A stretch of DNA of 14,517 nucleotides from DAISJD01 sp036821645 (lineage in GTDB: Bacteria > Pseudomonadota > Alphaproteobacteria > ATCC43930 > CGMCC-115725): assembly GCA_036821645.1 (NCBI GenBank), contig DAISJD010000080.1, positions 1 to 14,517 on the forward strand. Reading direction: 5' to 3'. Below the pieces are notes generated by a model. The model made no database searches. It saw only the letters and a program-made list of their open reading frames with translations, and had not been told where the DNA came from. The translations under genes and the position numbers were made by a program. Of the stretch, positions 6,448 to 12,209 are shown piece by piece (the first letter of the stretch is position 1; every line of letters starts with the position of its first letter).

Positions 6448-7890
6448 TCAACCGGCGGCCTGATAACTGGTCTTGACCGTGGTATAAAATTCCGCCGCAT
6501 AGCGTCCTTGTTCGCGCGGGCCATAGCTGCTGGCCTTGCGTCCGCCGAAGGGTACGTGATAGTCGACCCCCGCCGTCGGCAGATTGACCATCACCATTCC
6601 GGCTTCGGCATGGCGTTTGAAATGCTGGGCATATTTCAAGGATGTGGTGGCGATCCCCGCCGATAGGCCGAAGGCGCAATCATTGGCGACCAGGAGGGCC
6701 TCGTCATAATCCTTGACCCGGATGACGCTGGCCACGGGCCCGAAAATTTCCTCGCGATTGAGACGCATGGCGGGCGTGGTTTCGGTAAAAAGGGCCGGGG
6801 CCATGTAATAGCCGTCCGTTTCTTTCGTCAGACGCGTGCCGCCATGAACGAGATTCGCTCCTTCGGCAAGGCCGATTGCGACGTAATCCAGATTCTGCCT
6901 CAGTTGCGCTTCCGAGGCGACCGGGCCGATATCGGTCCCCGGTTTCAAGGCATGATCGATGGTGAGTGTCTGAAGGCGCGCCGTGACGGCGGCCACGAAC
7001 CGGTCGTGGATCCCGTCGGTGACGATCAGCCGGGATGCGGCCGTGCAGCGTTGTCCGGTCGAGAAAAACGCACTATTGACGGCGGCTTCGACCGCGACCG
7101 CGAGGTCGGCATCGTCCAGGATCACCATCGGGTTTTTACCGCCCATTTCCAATTGCAACTTTTTGGCCGTGGTGATGGCCTGCGCTGCAATCCCCCTGCC
7201 GGTCTGGACGGAGCCGGTAAAACTGATCCCGGCGATCGCGGGTGCCGTGACGAGGGCCGCCCCCACGACGCCGCCCCGCCCCATCACCAGATTGAAGACG
7301 CCGGGGGGCAATCCCGCCTCATCCAAGATCTGGGCCAGGGCCCAGGCGCAACCGGGCACCAGATCTGCCGGTTTCAAGACGACGCAATTGCCATAGGCCA
7401 AGGCTGCCGCCGTTTTCCAGGCCGGGATTGCGATCGGAAAGTTCCAGGGCGTGATCAGGCCGACGACGCCGATCGGTTCGCGCGTGACCTCGACTGTGAC
7501 GCCGGGGCGCACGGACGCCAAGAGATCGCCCGTTTGGCGCAGGGCCTCGGCGGCGAAAAACTTGAAGATCTGTCCCGCGCGCGCGACCTCGCCCAGGGCT
7601 TCGGGCAGGGTCTTGCCTTCCTCGCGGGCGAGTAAGTGGCCGAGGGTCGCCTTGCGGGCCAGAATCAGGCTGCCCGCTTGGTCGAGACAATCGAAACGCT
7701 GCTGTGGGGTGCTCGTCGACCAGGATCGAAAGGCGTGGGCGGCGGCGTCGATCGCCTGATGGGCGAGCGCTGCATCGGCCTCTGCGTAATGGCCGACAAT
7801 GTCGCCAAGATCCGACGGATTGAGATTGGGCTTGGCGATGCCGTCGGCGATCCAGTCGCCGCCGATATAATTGCGGTGGGGTTCGGTCAT
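6448..7890 (-). CDS. 2-oxoglutarate-semialdehyde dehydrogenase (ALDH family)
   Basis: This 480-residue NAD(P)-dependent aldehyde dehydrogenase is predicted to oxidise 2-oxoglutarate semialdehyde to 2-oxoglutarate, the last step of the oxidative uronate/aldarate and pentose routes. The ALDH machinery is intact: Asn150 in TPWNFP, the cofactor lysine Lys173 (LKPAD), Glu248 (LEMGGKNP) and nucleophile Cys282 (GQRCTAASR). The C-terminal PFGGRKASSYGPREQG resembles the known KGSADH and succinate-semialdehyde dehydrogenase groups. Its ATG overlaps the uronate dehydrogenase stop by four bases (ATGA), which indicates translational coupling. Succinate-semialdehyde dehydrogenase is the main alternative from sequence alone. 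The neighbours (uronate dehydrogenase, sugar-acid dehydratase, DHDPS-family protein) favour KGSADH. Confidence 0.88.
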   Translation of the reverse strand: MTEPHRNYIGGDWIADGIAKPNLNPSDLGDIVGHYAEADAALAHQAIDAAAHAFRSWSTSTPQQRFDCLDQAGSLILARKATLGHLLAREEGKTLPEALGEVARAGQIFKFFAAEALRQTGDLLASVRPGVTVEVTREPIGVVGLITPWNFPIAIPAWKTAAALAYGNCVVLKPADLVPGCAWALAQILDEAGLPPGVFNLVMGRGGVVGAALVTAPAIAGISFTGSVQTGRGIAAQAITTAKKLQLEMGGKNPMVILDDADLAVAVEAAVNSAFFSTGQRCTAASRLIVTDGIHDRFVAAVTARLQTLTIDHALKPGTDIGPVASEAQLRQNLDYVAIGLAEGANLVHGGTRLTKETDGYYMAPALFTETTPAMRLNREEIFGPVASVIRVKDYDEALLVANDCAFGLSAGIATTSLKYAQHFKRHAEAGMVMVNLPTAGVDYHVPFGGRKASSYGPREQGRYAAEFYTTVKTSYQAAG

Positions 7891-8696
7891 GACTTGTCTC
7901 GCACGGGAAAGGATCGGGTATAATCGGCGGCGGCGAAACTGCCGCCTTGGAACCGGGCGGCGATCGGATCGGTCTCGATCTCGGCCATCGCCGGTAAATC
8001 GGCATAGCGTTCGGCATCGTCGGCCGCCTTAAAGCCCAACTTGGCCAAGGCCTCGTCCTGCCACCACCGACGGCGATTGGCGGAAACGCCATAGACGATT
8101 TCCGCGCCCAGATCCGGGGCGGTTGCGGCCTTGGCGACGAGGTCGGCAAGATCGTCGAAACTGAGCCAAGTCGACAGGTGGCGCGGCTCGCTCGGGGCGG
8201 CGACGCAACTGCCGATGCGGATCGAAACGCTGGAAACCCCGTGTTTATCCCAGTAAAGCTGCGCCAGCAATTCGCCATAGGCCTTGCTCAGGCCATAATA
8301 GCTGTCGGGGCGCGGGGGGGAATGGGCGTCGAGCGGTTCGGTGCGCGGATACATGCCGATTGCGTGATTCGAACTTGCGAACACGACGCGCCTGACCCCT
8401 GCCCGGCGGGCGGCTTCGAAGATATGGAAGGTGCCGCGCAGGTTAGCATCGAGGATCGCCTCAAAGCTGTTTTCTGTGGAAATTCCCCCGAAATGGATGA
8501 TCGCATCCACATCCCGGCAGAGAGCCTCGACCGCCGTCCGGTCGCCAAGTTCGGCGATGCTATAGGGATGGTCCCCTTGCGGGACGAAGTCGGTACGCCG
8601 ATCGCTGAGCCGCAGGGCGAAGCCGCGTGCCGCAAGACGCGTCGCGAGGACGTGGCCCAAGGCCCCGGCAGCCCCGGTAATCAAGAGTAGCGTCAT
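7887..8696 (-). CDS. udh: uronate dehydrogenase (NAD-dependent, SDR/epimerase fold)
   Basis: This 269-residue cytoplasmic enzyme is predicted to oxidise D-galacturonate or D-glucuronate with NAD+ to the aldaro-lactone. The Rossmann glycine motif TGAAGALG is at residues 7-14. The catalytic set is the serine in FASSNHAIG with Tyr134-x3-Lys138 (YYGLSK). The segments HFGGIS, RIGSC, HLSTWLSFDD, GVSAN and RFQGG match the Agrobacterium uronate dehydrogenase from memory, and length is also close to that enzyme. An upstream in-frame ATG exists, but 8696 is chosen because the Rossmann strand begins there and AAAGGA lies before it, inside the end of the preceding lactonase gene four bases away. It overlaps the next gene by ATGA. 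A generic sugar epimerase is the alternative but fits these motifs less well. Confidence 0.88.
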   Translation of the reverse strand: MTLLLITGAAGALGHVLATRLAARGFALRLSDRRTDFVPQGDHPYSIAELGDRTAVEALCRDVDAIIHFGGISTENSFEAILDANLRGTFHIFEAARRAGVRRVVFASSNHAIGMYPRTEPLDAHSPPRPDSYYGLSKAYGELLAQLYWDKHGVSSVSIRIGSCVAAPSEPRHLSTWLSFDDLADLVAKAATAPDLGAEIVYGVSANRRRWWQDEALAKLGFKAADDAERYADLPAMAEIETDPIAARFQGGSFAAADYTRSFPVRDKS

Positions 8697-8700
8697 CCGC

Positions 8701-9639
8701 CTATCCTTTATTTTCCGGGGGTGCGGGCACCCCCCGTCGCCAGTCGAACCGGGGAACAGGCACCCCAGGCACGGTGACCGGCATGGCAAAAACGCCCCCG
8801 GATTGCGGGGCATTGGCAAGCGTCTCGGCACTCAAACCATGGCGCAGGCTGGTGATGAACAAGGTTTTGAGGTCCGGGCCGCCGAACGCGCACATGGTGG
8901 GGGCCGCAATCGGCAGGCGATAGCGGGCAACCAAGGTGCCGTCGGGGGCAAAGCGGTTGAGGCATCCTGCCGATACGCCGCAGCTCCAATATGTCCCGTC
9001 CTGTGCCGTGGCGGCCCCGTCTGGTCGGCCTTCGGCCTCGCTCAAGGTGGCGATGCGACGGCGATTGACGATCGTGCCGGAAAGCGGGTCGAAATCCCAG
9101 GCGTCGATCCAGGGGCCGCGGGAATCGCTGTGGAACAGGGTGCGGCCGTCGCCGCTCCAGGCAAGACCGTTCGAGACTATGATCCCGTCGATTTTTTTCG
9201 TTACCCCACCGTCGGGGGCGATACGATAGAGGGCCGCCACCGGCGCTTTGTCGGGCCGATCATCCATGCTGCCGACCCAAAAGGCCCCGTCCGGCCCAAC
9301 CTTGCCATCATTCAACCGATTGGTCGGTCGGTCCGGCTCGGGGGTCGCGATCGAGGTCAGGAAACCGGTTTCGGGATGGAACCCATAGATTCCGCTGGCC
9401 AGGGCCAGGGCTATATGCCCATCGGCGCACAACGCAATCGAGCCGACGATGTCGGGCAGCATCCAATGGCGGGTGGTCCCATGGGGCGTGTCGAGACACC
9501 ACAGACGCCGTCCCAGAATATCGACCCACCAAAGGCGTTGTGCGTCGGCATCCCAGACCGGGCTCTCGCCTAAAGCGGCGCGGATATCGGCGACGCAGGT
9601 AAGGGGGGCCTGAACCCCGTCATGAGCCGGTGCTATCAT
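8701..9639 (-). CDS. cytoplasmic SMP-30/gluconolactonase-family aldarolactonase
   Basis: This 312-residue protein is predicted to open the aldaro-lactone made by the uronate dehydrogenase encoded four bases downstream. It is a standard SMP-30/regucalcin propeller. The likely metal ligands are Glu25 (LGESPVW), Asn157 (VSNGLAWS) and Asp207 (GRPDGAA), and the substrate-binding run is RPTNRLNDGK with Asn110. No signal peptide is present. It is the first gene of the minus-strand operon. Start 9639 is chosen because it leaves the usual short lead before LGESPVW. An ATG at 9714 is in frame but would place the 21-bp palindrome inside the coding region, and neither start has a strong ribosome-binding site. 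Galactaro- or glucarolactone is inferred from context. Gluconolactone or a pentonolactone cannot be excluded. Confidence 0.85.
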   Translation of the reverse strand: MIAPAHDGVQAPLTCVADIRAALGESPVWDADAQRLWWVDILGRRLWCLDTPHGTTRHWMLPDIVGSIALCADGHIALALASGIYGFHPETGFLTSIATPEPDRPTNRLNDGKVGPDGAFWVGSMDDRPDKAPVAALYRIAPDGGVTKKIDGIIVSNGLAWSGDGRTLFHSDSRGPWIDAWDFDPLSGTIVNRRRIATLSEAEGRPDGAATAQDGTYWSCGVSAGCLNRFAPDGTLVARYRLPIAAPTMCAFGGPDLKTLFITSLRHGLSAETLANAPQSGGVFAMPVTVPGVPVPRFDWRRGVPAPPENKG

Positions 9640-9690
9640 GATCCGATCGCCGATCGTTGCAGGAAACGGACTCAGGGTGGCGAGGTGGTT

Positions 9691-9711
9691 AAAATTTGTC
9701 AAACAAATTTT
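9691..9711. promoter_or_regulatory. perfect palindrome, candidate FadR-type operator
   Basis: AAAATTTGT is followed, after the three bases CAA, by its exact reverse complement. The centre TTGTCAAACAA fits the published FadR-subfamily consensus T-N-GT-N3-AC-N-A on both strands. It lies 52 bp before the lactonase start. Its central 19 bases share 15 with the dyad at 9875-9899. Binding by the regulator at 221-937 is inference. Confidence 0.6.
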
Positions 9712-9733
9712 CATGAAGGCATGACAATGATTC

Positions 9734-9773
9734 CGAGGCGCGCCCGCAGGGCGCACGGGATGGGCCCGTCTCG
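9734..9773 (-). other. predicted three-way RNA junction in the lactonase leader
   Basis: CGAG/CTCG (9734-9737 with 9770-9773) encloses two adjoining hairpins: GCGCCC/GGGCGC with loop GCA (9740-9754) and ACGGG/CCCGT with a five-base loop (9755-9769). It would lie in the operon leader if transcription starts near 9790. All pairs are Watson-Crick. Whether it folds or acts is unknown. Confidence 0.4.
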
Positions 9774-9874
9774 ATGAAACTTTCCTTACCTTTTGTTTTT
9801 ATAGAAAAAATTTCAGAAGCAAGAAGCCGATGCGATCAATAGAGTGGCGATTTTATGATTTTTCTCGCAATTTT

Positions 9875-9899
9875 GGTAAATTTGTCTTACGTATTTACC
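9875..9899. promoter_or_regulatory. 25-bp dyad, candidate FadR-type operator
   Basis: GGTAAAT and ATTTACC flank the 11-bp centre TTGTCTTACGT, which carries the GT-N3-AC core. Nine of twelve symmetric pairs match. It lies 48 bp before the DHDPS-family start. AAATTTGTC is shared exactly with the palindrome at 9691-9711, and TTGTCTTA is shared with the element at 1108-1123 on its reverse strand. Confidence 0.55.
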
Positions 9900-9947
9900 T
9901 CACAGCCGTTTCGTGACTCACGGACCCTTTGCGAGGAGAACCCCGAT

Positions 9948-10883
9948 ATGAAGACCACTGCCGTTACCGATGCAGATTTGGGACGCTCCGTTTTGGCCGT
10001 TCCGCCCTTGGCGCGCCATGCGGATTTCAGTGTGAATGTGGCCGAGAACAAGCGGTTGGCCCGTCATTTGGTCGATGGCGGGGTGAGCAGCCTGCTTTAT
10101 GGCGGCAATGCGAATTTTTACAATATCGGTGTGCACGCGTACGAATCCCTTCTCGGTATGTTGGCCGAGCTTGGCAATGCCGATACATGGGTGATCCCCT
10201 CGATCGGTCCAGATTACGGTAAGGCCATGGATCAGGTTGCCGTCCTGAAACAGACCGCCTTTCCAACGGCCATGCTGCTGCCGCCGACACAGGCGATGAC
10301 GCCTGACGGTATTGCCACGGGGATCCGTCGTCTGGCCGAGGCCTTGGGCCGTCCGTTGATCGCGTATGTGAAGGCCGAGACTTACCTTGAACCCGGTCAC
10401 TTGGCCGCCCTCATAGAGGATGGCGCGGTTACGGCGATCAAATATGCGATCATTCGGGAAAATCCGGCAATCGACCCTTATCTGTCCCGGTTGGTCGATA
10501 TCGTCGATCCCCGCCGCATCGTGAGCGGCATTGGCGAACGTCCGGTCCAGGTACATCTCAGCCAATTCAAATTGCAGGGATTTACATCAGGATCCGTGTG
10601 CATTGCCCCGCGCCTGTCGATGCAGATTCTGGCCGCCCTAAAACGCGGCGACCATGCCGCTGCCGCTGCGCTCTGCCAGCGGTTTATCCCGCTCGAAGAT
10701 CTGCGCGACGCCCATTCCCCGATCCGCGTCCTGCATGAGGCGGTGCGTCTGTCCGGCCTTGCCGATATGGGGCCCATGTTGCCGATGCTGTCAAACCTCA
10801 CCGATCCCGAGATCTTGGCGCCGATCCAAACGGCTGCGCAGCGGCTGCTGGCTGAGGATCACGCCATGGCTGCTGCGGCATAA
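9948..10883 (+). CDS. DHDPS/NanA-superfamily dehydratase or aldolase, atypical active-site loop
   Basis: This 311-residue TIM-barrel protein of the dihydrodipicolinate synthase superfamily probably acts on a 2-keto-3-deoxy sugar acid. Context suggests dehydration and decarboxylation to 2-oxoglutarate semialdehyde. The Schiff-base lysine is Lys165 (VTAIKYAI), and Tyr140 (LIAYVKAE) occupies the usual active-site tyrosine position. The loop that normally reads GTTGE or GGTGE is here GGNANFY (residues 52-58). The partner tyrosine strand reads LPPTQAM without a tyrosine. These differences separate it from KdgD (5-keto-4-deoxyglucarate dehydratase) and AraD as I recall them, so it belongs to another subfamily. 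GAGGAGA lies 8 bases before the ATG at 9948. The frame is open upstream to 9855, but that part overlaps the dyad at 9875-9899 and has no good ribosome site. A pyruvate aldolase is the alternative. Confidence 0.8.
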   Translation: MKTTAVTDADLGRSVLAVPPLARHADFSVNVAENKRLARHLVDGGVSSLLYGGNANFYNIGVHAYESLLGMLAELGNADTWVIPSIGPDYGKAMDQVAVLKQTAFPTAMLLPPTQAMTPDGIATGIRRLAEALGRPLIAYVKAETYLEPGHLAALIEDGAVTAIKYAIIRENPAIDPYLSRLVDIVDPRRIVSGIGERPVQVHLSQFKLQGFTSGSVCIAPRLSMQILAALKRGDHAAAAALCQRFIPLEDLRDAHSPIRVLHEAVRLSGLADMGPMLPMLSNLTDPEILAPIQTAAQRLLAEDHAMAAAA

Positions 10884-10920
10884 GGCGACGGACGGGATTG
10901 CAATCTGCACAGTGAGAGTG

Positions 10921-11067
10921 GGGGGCTTCAGAGTCTGTCGGATTCAGTCGAATCGCAGAACCGGCACAAGGTGGATGACAGGTGCCGTATTGTTACTCGG
11001 ACGATTTGGTTTGAATAAAATCGACGCCGAAGCCCCCAATCTCGTGGTATGAACGCATGGTTTTTTT
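10921..11067 (+). ncRNA. possible structured RNA or 3'UTR element after the DHDPS-family gene
   Basis: GGGGGCTTC (10921-10929) pairs with GAAGCCCCC (11029-11037) and encloses three local hairpins: GATTC/GAATC (10941-10954), CGGCAC/GTGCCG (10962-10987) and CGATTT/AAATCG (11002-11023). Seven Ts follow at 11061-11067. It starts 38 bases after the gene stop. Individually the inner stems could be chance, and no known RNA family is recognised. Confidence 0.25.
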
Positions 11068-11200
11068 ATTAATTCCAACCTATTGATTTATTATGACGAT
11101 TTCTTGATCATAAGATCCATATCAGCGGTAAATGCACCCATGCGTCTATACTCAAATACCCGTATCGGGCGGGCAATAATTAGAAAAAAATTTATTCAAA

Positions 11201-11231
11201 TTGTTTATATTTAATGTCTTATTAATATAAT
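11201..11231 (+). promoter_or_regulatory. candidate promoter of the ankyrin-repeat gene
   Basis: TTGTTT (11201-11206) and a perfect TATAAT (11226-11231) are separated by 19 bases, slightly long. They lie in the most AT-rich part of the gap, about 220 bases before the gene. TGTCTTA, the half-site seen at other promoters of this window, falls between the boxes at 11215-11221. Confidence 0.45.
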
Positions 11232-11453
11232 GATAGTTGTATCCCCCGGTATATGGCTGTGGTGACGGGGGAAAACCGGTCCGTCACGACGGCCTTGCAA
11301 TGGAAAATCTCGCTGCGATGCGGCGCAACCACACAGCATAATGGTTGAATAAATTCTTTTAGAATGTCCTGAAGTGCGAGAGCGAGTGCCCTGTTCCAGA
11401 GGGGGATGCCTCAGGATCGTCGCACGTACGGTATATCGGAATGGGAGAGAAGA

Positions 11454-12089
11454 ATGATGCATGACACGATTCGCCACCGTGCGACACGATCGCTGTGCGG
11501 GGTCTTGGTGTCGATCGGCCTCATGGTTCCAGGTGCCGCCCAGGCTGGCGGAACGGCGGCCAGCGATGCGCTTTTCGCCGCGATCCGGACCGGCGATGCG
11601 CCGTCGGTGCATGCCGCCATCGTCGGCAAGGCGGATATCAATGCCAGGACCGAAGACGGCGTTACCCCCGTCATCCTGGCAACCCGCAATGGCCATCTGG
11701 ACTTGATCAATCTGCTCCTCGATGCCGGGGCCGATCCTTGTGCCGCCGACAACAAAGGCAATACGGCCTTGATGGATGCCACATATCGGGGCGATACGGC
11801 CAGCGCCCAGCGCTTGATGGTGACGGCCTGCGCCATCGATCAGGCGAACGCCGTGGGACAAACGGCCCTGATGATGGCGGCCCAATTCAATCGGGTTGAA
11901 ATTTTCAATGATTTGATCGATCAGGGTGCCAATCTTTGGGCCGTGGATCGGACGGGACGGTCGGTCATCGCCGTGGCCACGGCCAAGGGAAACGAAGCGA
12001 TTTTGGATTTGGTTTCCGAAGCGAAACTCGTGAGTGAAGCGCGGCAAACTGCGGCGACCCGGTGGTGGGACATGCCATCGATTCCCTGA
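11454..12089 (+). CDS. secreted ankyrin-repeat protein
   Basis: This is a 211-residue protein of unknown function. An N-terminal Sec-type signal peptide (basic start, then LCGVLVSIGLMVPGAAQA) probably ends after residue 31, which would place the mature protein in the periplasm or outside. About four to five ankyrin repeats follow. The clearest are DGVTPVILATRNGHLDLINL, then KGNTALMDATYRGDTASAQR and VGQTALMMAAQFNRVEIFND. Ankyrin repeats bind partner proteins, and no catalytic motif is seen. The frame is open from 11406, but 11454 is chosen because GGGAGAGA lies six bases before it and the signal peptide starts there; a second ATG follows at once. It converges with the M13 peptidase gene, with a shared terminator. 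A functional link between the two is only a guess. Confidence 0.85.
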   Translation: MMHDTIRHRATRSLCGVLVSIGLMVPGAAQAGGTAASDALFAAIRTGDAPSVHAAIVGKADINARTEDGVTPVILATRNGHLDLINLLLDAGADPCAADNKGNTALMDATYRGDTASAQRLMVTACAIDQANAVGQTALMMAAQFNRVEIFNDLIDQGANLWAVDRTGRSVIAVATAKGNEAILDLVSEAKLVSEARQTAATRWWDMPSIP

Positions 12090-12107
12090 TCTTGCACCGG
12101 ACACCTT

Positions 12108-12145
12108 AAAAAACCCGGATCGGCCTTGGCCCATCCGGGTTTTTT
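12108..12145. terminator. bidirectional intrinsic terminator
   Basis: AAAAAACCCGGAT (12108-12120) pairs perfectly with 12133-12145 across a 12-base loop, so a T-run follows the GC-rich stem on both strands. It lies 18 bp after the ankyrin gene and serves the convergent peptidase gene too. A smaller stem, GGATTG/CAATCC (12176-12192), precedes it on the peptidase side. Confidence 0.93.
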
Positions 12146-12209
12146 ATGGGCATGGATTGGGTGCCCCGGATCGCAGGATTGGCCCGCAATCCAGGGTCAC
12201 GCCCCTTTC

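Larger units (their letters stand above)
9640..9947. promoter_or_regulatory. divergent control region of the lactonase operon and DHDPS-family gene
   Basis: This 308-bp gap separates two genes that point away from each other. It contains two related palindromes (9691-9711 and 9875-9899), a predicted three-way RNA junction (9734-9773), and AT-rich DNA at about 9775-9900. A possible minus-strand promoter is TTCTTG, 16 bases, TATAAA near 9800-9830. No coding region is supported here; the upstream extension of the plus-strand frame covers the second palindrome and is not credible. Confidence 0.6.
10884..11453. other. 570-bp gene-free stretch
   Basis: No coding region is supported here. The first part (10920-11067) has a possible multi-hairpin RNA followed by a T-run. 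The middle (about 11060-11235) is strongly AT-rich and ends in a promoter. The rest would be a leader of about 215 bases for the ankyrin-repeat gene, with short hairpins such as CCCCCG/CGGGGG near 11243-11272. Confidence 0.5.

Noticed and set aside
6344..6679. Upstream extension of the Tat-lactonase frame by 112 codons
   Set aside because: It would overlap the 3' end of the semialdehyde dehydrogenase gene and bury the twin-arginine signal; a strong ribosome site precedes the internal ATG at 6343.
9855..9947. Upstream extension of the DHDPS-family gene
   Set aside because: AT-rich, overlaps the dyad at 9875-9899, and GAGGAGA stands just before the ATG at 9948.
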